Origin: Nematopogon swammerdamellus
Taxonomy: Eukaryota > Arthropoda > Insecta > Lepidoptera > Adelidae
Direction: 5' to 3'
NCBI GenBank assembly: GCA_946902875.1
Contig: OX336339.1
Span: 1,730,397 to 1,794,396 of the forward strand
DNA: 64,000 nt
The number at the start of each line of letters is the position of its first letter. Position 1 is the first letter of the stretch. Both the position numbers and the translations under genes were made by a program. A model generated the notes under the pieces. The model worked only from the letters and a program-made list of their open reading frames with translations, had not been told where the DNA came from and ran no database searches. Of this stretch, positions 1 through 11,574 are shown one piece after another.

Positions 1-91
1 GTAGTAATAGGGTCCCGTACCGGATACGGAACCCTAAAAAAATTATGAACTGACTATGCATATGTCTCAATGAAATATTTAACCTTTTGCC

Positions 92-165
92 AATGGAGCG
101 GCCGATATCGGCCGCTTTATAGATTATACCTTTACGAATGGAGCGGCCGATATCGGCCGCTTTCT
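92..165. repeat. Two 18-bp perfect palindromes
   Basis: GCGGCCGATATCGGCCGC occurs at about 98-115 and 143-160, each preceded by aatgga and followed by ttt. It is a short direct repeat whose unit is itself a palindrome. Confidence 0.8.
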
Positions 166-199
166 TTTTTTTCCGTGTTTCGTTGGGAGGCCCCAACAA

Positions 200-1490
200 A
201 ATTATTTTATTCTTGTATCTCACTTAGCCGTGGCACCTGGCAGTAATTAATTCAAATAGTAGAATCCTTTAGCCTTTCAGGCGGCCAACATCTCCCATAG
301 AGAAATGTCAGATTTACCGCCCTGTCAGTGTCATCAAGACAGCGGTTATATTAGGAGGGCGTTGTACGTTGCTCTTCTGTTTTCGGGTTTGCTGAGTGTT
401 TTTTTGTGCAGATGAACCCATAAGTGATGTTTTTTCTCTTTTTCATTATATTCCGGATGTATTGAGTGCATTTGTTTGTGCTGAGTTGATCTGAATTTTT
501 CGTAAAAATACTAAGAAAATGCCTCCTTTTCGGTACCAATTTCGGCTGTTTTTAGAGGCTTGTTTCTCGATATAAATCTGTTTTCTGGATAAAGTGAGGT
601 GATAGAAGTGTCATTTAGTTCCTGTAGTTGAAATAATATATGCCGTATAGTGTTTGTATGCAGTACATTTACGAGAAATTAGCAATTTTTGTGACTTAGT
701 TTTCTCCATACAAATAATACAAACCATACAAATTTCCACATACAAATTTTATTGTGAACGACACGGGGGGCTGCTGATACACAAGAAAGGTATGATTAGG
801 TCCGTTATTTATTAGTGTTTATAATAAAAATACTATATGACCGATTCGCGGTCTAATAAATTTATAAAAAAAAAAAACCTGAGAGAGGTCGCGATTTTCA
901 CATAGAACAACTTTACAAAATAATTTTGTCACCTAGAATACGTAATGTAAATAAAAAAATGCCATTTATAGCTAGAATATTTATCTGTAAATACAATCCA
1001 TATGTTAGTTCATGAAGTTTTATGGAAAAATCTTCCAAAATGATTTTTTTTCGAGAGTAATGCGCCGGCGCCGATCGCGGCCGCCACCTGGTGTAGGCGA
1101 AGGAAGATTTATAAATAATGCTTCCAGAGCCAAAGGGTTAATGTTGTGTGTTCTTTATGGCGACATAAATATCTGAATTTGAATCTGAATTTATAGGTCT
1201 GTACGCCACCTACCATTTTCAGAATGATGTTAATGGCTTTAGAATCATTTCAGAACAGTGACGTCAACGCCCATATGTTCTTTATAATTATTTACCGAGC
1301 GTGATGCAAAATTCCCAAAGAATCAATGAACCGACTCGCCCGTCGACCGTCGTCGTAAAACTATGCATGGCACGCGGCCAAGTATGAACCTGACATAACG
1401 ATCTCAAATCGGCCGAATCTCGAAAGAGCACAAGTGCAACTTTCTGACATCATTGCCTACTTTTAATTCCGGAACTTCGAGAAAATCACA
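200..1490. other. AT-rich sequence, no gene recognised
   Basis: It contains a LINE-like tail (ataaatatctgaatttgaat) at 1165-1195 and a GC-rich patch (gcgccggcgccgatcgcggc) at 1060-1085. Nothing else was recognised. Confidence 0.6.
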
Positions 1491-1759
1491 GGTTTGTACC
1501 GTTCCTTCCCCGGCACTACCAGTAGTGTCATGGTAGATTTTTCTTTCTCATGGCACTACTTACCTACTGGTAGTGCAGCGGGTAAAATAGTATTTCCCAC
1601 GACACTACTTCGATGCTAGTAGTGTCAAAGGAAATTTGATCTCCCGTGGCGGCACTATCGGGCTGTCCTAATCTTTTCATAATTAAAACTGGAAGAAATT
1701 ATGAAACTACTTGGAGCAACAAACTATTAATGACACTTTGTAATGTATAGAATATAATG

Positions 1760-2252
1760 GACAATGTCAGTGCCATTCTTTATTCTTTATTCTTTATCTA
1801 TCATTCGTATGGTAGTACACTACGCTTGAATTTGTCCTGTTTAGTTTTTACGATCCGATTCGATTACACCCACAAAGAAGAGCCGGCAAGAAACTTCGCA
1901 GGGTTCTTTTTTTAACGTCTTCAATGTCTGTGTCTTCAATTATACAATACATTGTGACTAAAGTACGGCCGCTGAGAGAATGCGTTCCCGATGTCTGTCA
2001 ATTGGTAACAGTAATGTCAGTCTGGACTGGATTACCTAAAAAGTGCGAAAAGCTTGTCAAAATAGTACGAAACCGTATAAACAATAGAAAAAAATGGCCA
2101 TAATTAGCTAAGTTCGAACATGCAGTTACAGGAGTGAGTAATTAAAACTTGTATAAAATGAGTGATAAATAAAATGACCAACTGACAGACGTCAGGAACT
2201 CATTCCGCTTACAGTGTTAAGTAAGATATAGTTTGAGAGCTAGAATAACTCA
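1760..2252 (-). mobile_element. CR1-like LINE 3' UTR remnant (minus)
   Basis: (ttctttat)n at 1775-1800, then aatttgtcctgtttagtttt, gaagagccggcaagaaactt and, after unrelated DNA, ttgagagctagaataactca at 2233-2252. It matches the inverted 20015-20285 copy. Confidence 0.65.
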
Positions 2253-2319
2253 CATTGCATTCGTCAATTAAAATTGCAATAATAATTGCCTTTATAAATA
2301 ATATCGCGTTCTTTATTAA

Positions 2320-2550
2320 AATAGAAATTGATCAGTTTCCTGAATTGTATTACATACAACGTAAGGGCGGCACAGTTGTTTTAAACAATGATTACCAATA
2401 TCACAAGCTGCGTGACTTCAAAAATGGTTCATCTTTATGTCGATGTTCGGCCTATAGGAAATTAAAATGTCCAGGCACAATAACCATTGAAGTTAGTATT
2501 GTAGAAGATTATATTCCCCGTGCATGTCATAAAATACAACTAAGGATAAG
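2320..2550 (+). pseudogene. Possible FLYWCH zinc-finger fragment
   Basis: The open frame reads 'ELYYIQRKGGTVVLNNDYQY' and 'CRCSAYRKLKCPG' and ends with a Cys-His pair near 2526-2532. The order (aromatic, Tyr-x-Tyr, Cys, Cys, His) and the '..R.GG..L..N.Y.Y.K.R...G....CS.Y...KC' skeleton resemble a FLYWCH domain. The usual Trp before the first Cys is Cys here. The frame runs into a repeat at 2551, so the piece is an isolated exon or a relic, possibly carried by a transposon. No partner exon was found. Confidence 0.45.
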
Positions 2551-2645
2551 GGCAAGATGCCGCGCTAAAGGGCGACAGGGTAGCCACTTCTCACCTTGGT
2601 GCGGTCCTTCCACCGAATCATGCAGCCGGGGGCAAAACGCTTAGT
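2551..2645 (+). mobile_element. Shared-head repeat, family 2, body fragment
   Basis: Only ggcaagatgccgcgctaaag to gaatcatgcagc is left. It truncates the FLYWCH-like frame. Confidence 0.6.
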
Positions 2646-3160
2646 AACCGAATAAACGAAATACCTACCGTTCAAAAATATTGCCTAATATTGCAAATAG
2701 AAATTAGCATACTCACACCGGTCCCCGGTCATAATAAACTTGACTGTTGCCGGCCGAGCCTCCGAACCAAGGCTACACAAATTTGACTTGATCCTTCCTT
2801 CCTTCCTTTCCTTACCTATAATAAAATCCAACGTCTGCTTTCTGTCTGTCTGTCTGTCCGCTTATAACTCGAGAACCACTGAACCGATTTTAATAAAGAA
2901 AAATTCTACGGATAGCTTGATTCTTCCCATCAACTATAGGCTACTTACTATCACGCTAAATGGCTTATGAGGTTAGCAGTGAAGTGAAATATGAGAGCGG
3001 GCGGAGCCGCGGGCACAGCTTGTATAATTTAAGTATCAAATTGACGATGGCACTATACACCAGATAAGTAATGTAAATAGGCAGAGTGGTCAGATTCTTG
3101 AGTATTAATGCTCTTGTGATGTGAGCGGTGGTATGGGTGAATTATTTGAAAGTTACTATA

Positions 3161-3527
3161 ATATAGTCCTTCCCATGCCAAAACGACGAATCTGCCATTT
3201 TGGCGAAAATGACCTTTTGATGTAGTTTCATTAATTTTTATCAAATCTTTACAATGCTAAAGTCGCGAATCTCTAAATTATCGGAACTCAGAGATATTTT
3301 CTTGTGAAATAATAACGAATGTTTTTCGATGTTACTGTGTCAAACACATTAATGTTTATTATTCGTGAAATAACTTTCTAAGATAATTTAGAAGTCCTTG
3401 GATTTTAGCCATGCCATAGTCCCGAATTTGTAACATTGGTTAATTTAGTTAGCACTAACAATAAAAGGCAAATATCTCAGAATGACCTTTTTGCACATCC
3501 GTCGTTTTGGCATGGGAGGGACGATAT
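3161..3527. mobile_element. Palindromic MITE (gcatgggagg family), copy 1
   Basis: Inverted ends cttcccatgccaaaacgacg... and gtcgttttggcatgggaggg, about 365 bp, largely self-complementary. A second copy in the opposite orientation lies at 34231. Confidence 0.8.
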
Positions 3528-3776
3528 AATACTCGTTTTGTTAGTACTTATAAGGTACTAACAAAACATTGTTAATTGCGAAGTTTATTTGTCAGTTCTT
3601 CTTCGCATTGAATTTAGAACTGGCGAAATTTTCGACATGACCAAGCGTAGGTTAACCTGGGTCTCCTGCGAATGTTTTTTTCCGAAACATTACACAGAAA
3701 CATCAAAACATTGGGGAGTGGCCATCCACATTTGTATGAAAACCATAGAGAAATTATGTTTTTGTTTCATGTTTTT

Positions 3777-4112
3777 AGGTTTCCGTATCCCGTACGGAAG
3801 CCTATTACTAAGCCTCCGCCGTCTGTCTGTCCGTCTGTCCGAGGGCTGTATCTCTTGAACCGTAATAGGTAGCCCTTTGAAATTTTCACAGAATATGTGT
3901 TACTATAGCGGATATAACAACAAATAATAAAAAAAAGAAAATTTTAAAAATTAAAGGGGGCTCTCATACAACAAACGTACCGAAAAATCGATTAGTCACA
4001 CTACTGAATAACAGATGGCGCCACAGACTTTTATACATTGCATTGCTGGAAGACAAAAGATAGGCGGATAGATACGGAAACCTCCGTGCGCGAGTAAAAC
4101 TCGCACTTAAAC
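3777..4112. mobile_element. Fragment of the 24970-type TIR element
   Basis: ggtttccgtatcccgtacgg, cgagggctgtatctcttgaa and a decayed right end at 4083-4110 (tccgtgcgcgagtaaaactc). Confidence 0.6.
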
Positions 4113-4721
4113 AGATTTTTTGTGTATTGTTTCGATAAAACATGCACAGGAGACGCGGCTTTACCTACATACGTATGGATGAAATTATACAATAAACAAT
4201 AAGCAATAAACAATATCGTATGTAGGTAATCGTTCGTACGTGACTGGACATTTTCTTGGCCATCTTGACATCGGCAAACAATGATTTTAAGGCACTTCTC
4301 ACTTCTCAGCGGTTAGTCACGTGATTATTTTTCGCGTCGCATACCTACTCGAAATAAAAAAGGTACCTACGTAGATTTGATTGTCCTTATTGCAATAAAA
4401 ATATAATGTATAAAAATTGGATAAGGTTTAGGGGTCGTTAAACATAAGCCCCGAAAGACAATTTTGACGTAATTTGTAAAACATTTTATTTTTGGAAGTA
4501 CATACTTAATAAGAGAATAAAGTGTACTATACACGAGTATATAACTACTATATAAATACATAATAAAAGAATAAAAGTATAAAGTCTTTTATGTGGTACT
4601 TCATATAAAAATATTCATAAGCTAATTTTCTTCTGAAAAAAAGTGTTCTATGTGGTTATAAAAAATTTCCAATAACCTATTTTTAATACCCTAACAATAC
4701 TTTAACAAAAAAAAAACATTT

Positions 4722-4802
4722 GCACAAGCGGGATTCGAACCCACAACCCTCGGACCCATACGCCATACATCCTACCGCTAGGCTAACGTAGGTCATGGCT
4801 GA
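4722..4802 (-). mobile_element. tRNA-derived SINE head (minus)
   Basis: Read on the minus strand it contains ttagcctagcggtaggatg (A-box-like) and gtgggttcgaatcccgc (a perfect T-arm with B box). The 5' acceptor strand does not pair with the 3' side, and an A/T run follows directly, so it is a SINE head, not a tRNA gene. Confidence 0.65.
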
Positions 4803-4939
4803 TTGAGACGAATATGTAATACTAATATCACATTGTGACGTCACATTGTCTCTCGCAGCCGCCCTAGAAGTACCGATATTCATGAGAAAAGGTACGTAGA
4901 TATTGAAAACTATATGTAATAATAAGAAAACAAAAAATT

Positions 4940-5765
4940 ATACTCATTTTAAATGTTTACGGATTAACAGTATGTACTGAAGACTTACTTAAGTCGACGT
5001 TTCGCCCGCTACGCTACGGGCTTCTGCAGGTACTGCGGGAGTTCCCGGAGCCGACGTCTGGTCACTGGTGTCCGTTGTACCAGACGTCAAACTGACGTCT
5101 GGTACAACGTCTGGTCTGACGTTTGACGTCTGGTACAACGGGCACCAGACGTCGGCGGCTCCAGGAACCTCCGCAGTTCCTGAAGAAGCCCGTGACGTAG
5201 CGGGCGAAACGTCGACTTATGTCTGACTAACCTGTCTTCAGTACCTATTATTAATCCGTAAACATTTAAAATTAGTATAATTAATAACAGAGTAAACTTA
5301 AAAACATTAGAAACCTATGATTTCACGAAATAAGATAATCATTGATAAACAACGCCGTGACGTAGCGGGCGAAACGTCGACTTATGTCTGACTAACCTGT
5401 CTTCAGTACCTATTATTAATCCGTAAACATTTAAAATTAGTATAATTAATAACAGAGTAAACTTAAAAACATTAGAAACCTATGATTTCACGAAATAAGA
5501 TAATCATTGATAAACAACGCCGTGACGTAGCGGGCGAAACGTCGACTTATGTCTGACTAACCTGTCTTCAGTACCTATTATTAATCCGTAAACATTTAAA
5601 ATTAGTATAATTAATAACAGAGTAAACTTAAAAACATTAGAAACCTATGATTTCACGAAATAAGATAATCATTGATAAACAACGCCGTGACGTAGCGGGC
5701 GAAACGGTCGACTTATGTAAGTCTTCAGTACCTACTGTTAATCCGTAAACATTTAAAATGAGTAT
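4940..5765. mobile_element. Foldback element with hairpin core and 165-bp internal tandem repeats
   Basis: The ends atactcattttaaatg and its inverse define the element. The core 4991-5220 is a long inverted repeat (aagtcgacgtttcgcccgct ... agcgggcgaaacgtcgactt) with several gacgtctggtacaac inner repeats. The right arm is amplified as 165-bp units at 5191-5355, 5356-5520 and 5521-5685, with a partial unit after them. Confidence 0.85.
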
Positions 5766-6225
5766 CATAGGTTTCTCCTTTCTAAAATTCCCGACAGCGT
5801 GATGCAGAAAACTATCTGTAACGTTTTAAGAGAATAGTTGCATTGTCGTGCAAAAATGACAGCCAGTGAGATGCGCCGGTTGGTGCCCCGCCCCGTCGTC
5901 TGCGTACTTTCATTTTGACACAATGAGGAGTATAGAGAACTTTCTAAAAGCTCTGCAACTGGCTCTGTGGAAAGTAGTACAGTCTCGTGTACCGATATTG
6001 GCACTAGATTTGAAAGCACTAGCTAACCCGCGCGGCAGCTGTACCGACAATCTGGTTACACTTGTATTAATTTTACTCGCAAACCACTGTTAGAAAGTTG
6101 GAAATTCTTTGAACGGGACATGACAAAAATAAAATTTAATATGCATGCTTCAATGAAATATTGTTAATGTTGTGTGTTTTTTTATGGCGAAATAAATATC
6201 TGAATCTGAATCTTTATTGCATACC

Positions 6226-6456
6226 AAAACACATAAACAATGATATGAAGAAAACACACAAATAATTCTATAATGAAGATAGCACACAAACAATGATATA
6301 TGAAGAAAACACACAAACAATGATAAATGAAGAAAACACACAAACAATGATATATGAAGAAAGCACACAAATAATTATATATGAAGAAAACACACAAACA
6401 ATGATATATGAAGAAAGCACACAAATAATTCTATATGAAGAAAACACACAAACAAT
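6226..6456. repeat. 30-bp minisatellite
   Basis: About seven and a half copies of a 30-bp unit (gatatatgaagaaaacacac plus aaacaat). All frames on both strands are open through it because 30 is a multiple of three; none is a gene. Confidence 0.85.
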
Positions 6457-6644
6457 AAACGTCGTCGGTCGAAACGGATATGTAAATAGTTCGTGTTTTC
6501 CGTCCAGTTCAGTGTAGCCGACATGAAATGAAGGGAAGCACTGACATGGCACCTAGTTCACCCGGTGTTATGGGCTAACATCACGGATGTTGTAGGTTAT
6601 GTAGCCAACCGTGTCAGTTTCCATTAAAAAAAAAAAAAAAATTA
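6457..6644 (+). mobile_element. 5S-SINE tail fragment
   Basis: Only the tail half is present (gtcggtcgaaacggatatgt to tcagtttccattaaaa). It follows the 30-bp minisatellite directly and is followed by the LINE fragment at 6650. Confidence 0.7.
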
Positions 6645-6649
6645 GAAAT

Positions 6650-7253
6650 TAAAAAGCTGGGCGTACTCAATAAGGTGCGACGGTACTTCACGGCGGACCA
6701 AAGGCTGCTCCTGTATAATTCGCAGATCAGGCCTTGCTTGGAGTACTGCTCGCACCTGTGGGGTGGCTCTGCCAAATACCAGCTTGCGCCTCTGGACTCG
6801 ATCCAGCGTCGAGCCGTGCGACTAGCGGGTGACCCCGAAGTTTCCCGCGATCTAGAACCACTGCAACACCGTAGGGATGTCGGCTCCCTAAGTGTGTTCT
6901 ATCGCTTATTCCATGGGGAGTGCTCGGAGGAGCTGTTTAACGCGATCCCGCCGTCCCCTTTCCACCTGCGCACCACGCGCACTGGGCAGGGATTGCATCC
7001 CTATACGCTGGACTTACCGCGCATGCGTACCAATCGATTCTGCAGATCTTTCCTTTACAGAACCGGTAAACTCTGGAACGCTCTCCCTGCTCATATATTT
7101 CCCCCCAAGTACAGTCTCGGGTCCTTCAAGAGGTGCGTGAATGGGCACCTAGGCCGGCATGGCATTTGCAACCCCCGAATACGACCGAATGTCCATGGGC
7201 GCCGTTAGACACCTCATGGGTGCCTCGGCGCCATATGTCGAGCTAACAATAAA
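6650..7253 (+). mobile_element. CR1/Jockey-like LINE 3' end with reverse-transcriptase C-terminus
   Basis: The frame 6675-7208 encodes 177 residues ending in a stop. They are typical of the region downstream of the reverse-transcriptase catalytic core, with 'LYNSQIRPCLEYCSHLWGG', 'FYRLFHGECSEELF', 'FCRSFLYRTGKLWNALP' and 'GSFKRCVNGHLG'. The catalytic Tyr-x-Asp-Asp part is absent, so the copy is 5'-truncated. A short 3' UTR and an A-rich end follow at 7206-7253. The frame is unbroken, suggesting a fairly young insertion. Confidence 0.82.
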
Positions 7254-7504
7254 AAAACAAAGATAAAAGATAGACGGATATGGTTTTTTGACAAGTGTGG
7301 CATAGCAGATCTACGGAACCCTCCGTGCGCGTGTGAAACTCGCACTTGACGGATAATAAAATAAAATATCTATGTGAAAATCACAAAATTACACCTACAA
7401 TCCTGTTGGGTCGGATACATTCCATCGGGTCACTCCGGCCCATACATAATGTTGTGATGTCACAGCTATTTATATGCGAAGCGCGCTGTCGTGATGGCAT
7501 AGTA

Positions 7505-7977
7505 CAGGGGTTCTCAAACTTTTCTCTTTCAGGTACCACTAAAACCAATATGTTTGGCGGCGTACCACCTTTACCTACGAAAAGCGAATATTAAAACATA
7601 TCTATCTTCTATAATATATATTCTTAAATTCTCTTAGGAGGTTAGTATCACACCAAAGTTCAATTAATGATTATCTTTCCTCGAATGCAATAATCTCGAA
7701 ATCGAATATAAAAATAGATTTCATATCGAATTTAGTTCTGAAAAATCTTATTTAAACTCACTATGAGCATTTGACAGTGGGTTTTTATATAGCTAAGAAC
7801 ATCAGAATTCAAATTATATTTACGTTCATCAACAAAACTTTCTAAATTAGGATTATGGCACCTTTTCATGGCCACTTATAAAATTTTGTAGAGCATAATG
7901 TTACATTGTTTCGCGTACCACCTCGAAGCAGTCCGCATACCACTCGTAGTACGCGTACCATAGATTGAGAACCGCTG
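7505..7977. mobile_element. hAT-type non-autonomous element with intact 8-bp TSD
   Basis: The termini are caggggttctcaaac and (inverted) cagcggttctcaa. The 8-bp direct repeat gcatagta flanks both ends (7497-7504 and 7978-7985). It is 473 bp, with no transposase frame and sub-terminal gtaccacc motifs at both ends. Confidence 0.9.
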
Positions 7978-8140
7978 GCATAGTACAACATCAGGGCTTC
8001 GCGACTGACCGGTAGATACGAAGAATTTTAATGTTTTACGTATGTATCCAAACATATATGTCTGAAGTCATGCGTTTGGCTACAAGTATAATATGGTGGT
8101 ATCTATTTACGTGTATTCAAGTTAAGAGCAGACATAGGTT

Positions 8141-8750
8141 ATACTCATTTTTAAGTTTACGGATTATCAGGGATTGAAGACTTATATATATCCCAATTTT
8201 TATAACGGTGCACTTCGAGCTGTCAAAGTCGTTAGGTTGGCACGACTGAATTCACACACACAGCAAGGGCGTGTACTGATAGCCGTCGACGGAGAGGTGA
8301 GGAAGTAAGCGGGGGGTGAATTCAGTCCTGCCAACCTAACGACTTTGACAGCTCGAAGTGCACAGTTATAAAAATTGGGTTATACGTAAGTCGACGTTTC
8401 GCCCGCTACGTCACGGGCTTCTTCAGGAACTGCGGGAGTTCCTGGAGCCGACGTCTGGTGCCCGTTGTATCAGACGTAAAACTTGACGTCTGATACAACG
8501 GACACCAGACGTCACACAGTTTGACGTCTGGTACAACGCACACTAGACGTCTGCTGCAGGAACTCCCGCAGTTCCTGAAGAAGCCGGTAACGTAGCGGGC
8601 GAAACGTCGACTTACGTATAACCCAATTTTTGACCGACTTCCAAAAAAGGAGGAGGTTCTCAATTCGTCTGTATGTTTTTTTTTTCATTTTTTTTTTTTT
8701 ATGTAAGTCTTTAATAACCACTGTTAATCCGTTAACTTAAAAATGAGTAT
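8141..8750. mobile_element. Foldback element, second copy, with a nested inverted repeat
   Basis: It has the same termini (atactcatttttaag and inverse) and the same hairpin core (8389-8622) as the 4940 element. The left part contains an additional near-perfect inverted repeat with ~63-bp arms, 8192-8254 and 8317-8379. Confidence 0.82.
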
Positions 8751-8899
8751 AATTAATAACAGAGTAAACTTAAAAACATTAGACATAGGTTAGTCGCCTG
8801 ACAACATTTAGATATTTATTTGGCTGTCTCTTTTCGCCACACGCACATCACACCAAAGCAAGAGGGACAGCTGCACGCTCTCAGCTAATATACCTACAA

Positions 8900-9176
8900 G
8901 ACAGAGCATCAAATGCGCGCGCCCGCCCCTACTAGAGGCGCCGTGAGCGCGATTTCTCTACAACGGCGTTGAAGCCTGTGGGCGTGGCCTATGACTTACA
9001 TTTGTGTGTTGTGCGTGTGCCTAACTTGCTCCTCTTTGTGTGTAGTGTCAATACTAGCACACACACACACACATACGAAGCGCTAGCAGCTCAGCGTACG
9101 GTTATTGGGTTTCAAATATCATCGCTTAGGGCGCCTCTAGTAGGGGGCGCGGGCGGTAGGTATTTGATGCTCTGTG
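8900..9176. mobile_element. hAT-type MITE, copy 1
   Basis: The inverted termini are (g/c)acagagcatcaaat, and the flanking 8-bp direct repeat is acctacaa (8892-8899, 9177-9184). The interior holds a CA-dinucleotide run at 9058-9074. It is an inverted copy of the 9762 element. Confidence 0.88.
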
Positions 9177-9189
9177 ACCTACAAATTTC

Positions 9190-9720
9190 ATCAAAATTGT
9201 CTTTCGGGGCTTATGTTTTCCCGACCCTTGACAGTTTTATTTCCGACATTCAAAAACAAAGACATTTAGAAAATCAGTAATTTTGGGAAAAGGTGATTTT
9301 GAGATTTGTTCACTATGAGATCAGTACAATATAAGAATCTGTCCTAACAGACCGGAAGCCCCTAAACCTTATACAATTTTTACAAATTCTTTTTTTTTTG
9401 TAATAAGAAAGTCCTACATATATTTAATTTTTTTTTAATCCAAAATAAACAATGATTCAATAAAGCTTAATGAACTTCATATCAGTAAAATAGAATATTT
9501 TTTTCGTTAAAAAAAATTTAACTCTGGCGTTGTATTTAATCTAAACAAAAAAATTACAGGTACATAGATTAAACTGTCCTTAAAAAATAAAAATAAACAA
9601 AAATCGGTCAAGGTTTCATCATCATCATCGTCATCATCATCAGCCTGTATCGGTCCACTGTCAAGGTTTAGAGGCTGGGAAAACATAAGCCCCGAAAGAC
9701 GATTTTATATGGAGAAAAGT
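9190..9720. mobile_element. Foldback element related to 36111, diverged
   Basis: Arms aattgtctttcggggcttat...ttttcccgacccttgac and gtcaaggtttagaggctggg...ataagccccgaaagacgatt enclose an AT-rich middle with a catcatcatcatcg run at 9618. Confidence 0.65.
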
Positions 9721-9761
9721 AGTCACGTGGCTAACCTGTGTCTCCTCTTAATGGTAGTAAC

Positions 9762-10055
9762 CACAGAGCATCAAATACCTACCGCGCGCGCCCCCTACCA
9801 GAGACGCCCTAAGCGATAATATTTGAAACCCAAAAACTACACGCAGTGCTGCTAGCGCTTCGTATGTGTGTGTGTGTGTGTGCTAGTATCGACACTACAC
9901 ACAAAGAGGAGCAAGTTAGGCACACGCACAAAACAAATGCACACGCACAACACACATATGTAAGTCATAGGCCACGCCCACAGGCTTCAACGGCGTTGTA
10001 GAGAAATCGCGCTCAGGGCGCCTCTAGGAGGGGCGCGCGTATTTGATGCTCTGTG
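9762..10055. mobile_element. hAT-type MITE, copy 2 (opposite orientation)
   Basis: The termini are cacagagcatcaaat at both ends. The 8-bp direct repeat is gtagtaac (9754-9761, 10056-10063). The internal sequence is the inverse of copy 1, including the GT run at 9865-9882. Confidence 0.9.
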
Positions 10056-10446
10056 GTAGTAACCATTATTTGTATCCAAGCTATCAGTCAAAGACAGAAG
10101 AACTTGGTCTCACGAATCGTTAATTATTCGTTTATCTTTAATTACAATATACATATGTCACATATCGATATTTAACGATTATTGTTTGGACCATTATTGC
10201 GATAACTAGCTTTTGCCCGCGGCTTCGCTCACGGTAGACTCGGTTTAATGGCAAGTTCGATTAAATTGTGCGGTCAATAACGTGCTCGCGGGCGACTACC
10301 TATATCTACTATTTATTCTATGTATCTAACATCGCTTCTACCAAACCAATACTGCAACGCAACGCAACAGTACTGCGAACGCCATCTATTACTACCATTC
10401 GACACCAATTTCCGTCCATACTATACTTTGATACTGCTCAGCTTGT

Positions 10447-10763
10447 ACCGTGTGGGGCAGGTACTTTAAAAGAATAGCCCCACTGCATCTCTCCCCGTGT
10501 ATGTCGTAAAAGGCGGCAAAGGGATATGACTCCCTTCATATATTACTAGGTGGTAGGATTTAACCCTCCCGGGTTGATACCACCGCACTGAATGAGAGGC
10601 CGGTCGAATGTAAATAGTTTGTGTTTTCCGTCCAGTTCAGTGTAGCCGGCACGACCGAAGGAAAGCACTTACGTGGCACCAAGTTCGCCCGGTGTTATGG
10701 GCTGACATCACGGATGTTGTAGGTGATGTAGCCAACCGTGTCACTTTCCATAAAAAAAAGCTA
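10447..10763 (+). mobile_element. SINE-like repeat: head plus core and tail, no 5S region
   Basis: The head (ccgtgtggggcaggtacttt...gtcgtaaaaggcgg) passes directly into the core (attactaggtggtaggattt) and tail with an A run. The 5S-derived middle of the related elements is absent. It is either an internal deletion or an ancestral arrangement. Confidence 0.7.
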
Positions 10764-11154
10764 CTACAGCTACTAGTGTGATGCCTATACTATAGTGAGC
10801 CTCAAGAACTACCTCGTTACATTGGTGCAAACAGCAATTTTGTGTCATCTTCTCCTAAGCGAGATATGATCGCTTGTGACCGCTGTGGAAAGTTTCATAA
10901 GATAACAGTGAGTCATAATTGCACTTAAAAATATAAAATCAGTTGAATGTTTGCGTCGACCCAGTTATACCTGTAGACGGCTATTAACCAAAACGTACGG
11001 CCGCCGCCGCCGGCTCCAAAAACAAGCGGCTCGTATGTTGTTAGTAAGATTATTACGCAACTCGTGTGACTGGTCTCCGTGTCCGTGAGGCGGCTTTGCT
11101 TTGTAGCAGCAGCTCGCCAATTTATTTTGCAAACATCCTCTTGGACGGTTCGCA

Positions 11155-11490
11155 TAGAAAGAATGAAAGAAAGAAGGAAAAAAGGAAGTTAGAAAAGAGA
11201 GGAAAATGAAGAAGGAAAGAGGAAAAGAAAGCAATAAGGAAAGAAAGAAAGAAACAAAGAATGAAAGGAAGAAAGAAAGAAAGAATGAAAGAAAGAAAGA
11301 AGGAAAGAAAGAAAGAAAGAAAGAAAGAAAGACAGAAAGAAGAAATAAAGAAGAAAGAAGGAAAGAAAGAAAGAATGAAAGGAAGAAAGACAGAAAGAAG
11401 AAAATAAAGAAGGAAGAAGGAAAAAAAGAAATAAAGAAAGAATGAAAGAAAGAAAGAAGAAAATAATAAAGAAGGAAAGAAAGGAGGAGT
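11155..11490. repeat. (GAAA)n-rich purine tract
   Basis: About 335 bp of aagaaagaaagg-type microsatellite. Long open frames on both strands (Lys/Glu or Phe/Leu/Ser-rich) are a consequence of composition. Confidence 0.9.
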
Positions 11491-11574
11491 TATATTGTTC
11501 AGAAATTGGCAAGTCTACATTTTCCACCGCATTTTCATACATTTACATAATAAACAAGAAAATAATTAAAACAA

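Noticed and set aside
4722..4802. tRNA gene
   Set aside because: T-arm and A/B boxes are present but the acceptor stem does not pair and a poly-A/T run follows; it is a SINE head.
5191..5760. CRISPR-like array
   Set aside because: The units are 165 bp and contiguous, with no spacers; this is tandem duplication of a foldback arm.
5765..6093. Protein-coding gene on either strand
   Set aside because: Short overlapping frames with no recognisable domain or splice context lie next to a foldback element; insufficient support.
6150..6552. Several overlapping open frames on both strands
   Set aside because: A 30-bp minisatellite keeps every frame open; there are no codon-use or domain signals.
11155..11542. 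Long open frames on both strands in the GAAA-rich tract
   Set aside because: They are a composition artefact of a (GAAA)n microsatellite; the products are pure Lys/Glu or Phe/Leu/Ser runs.
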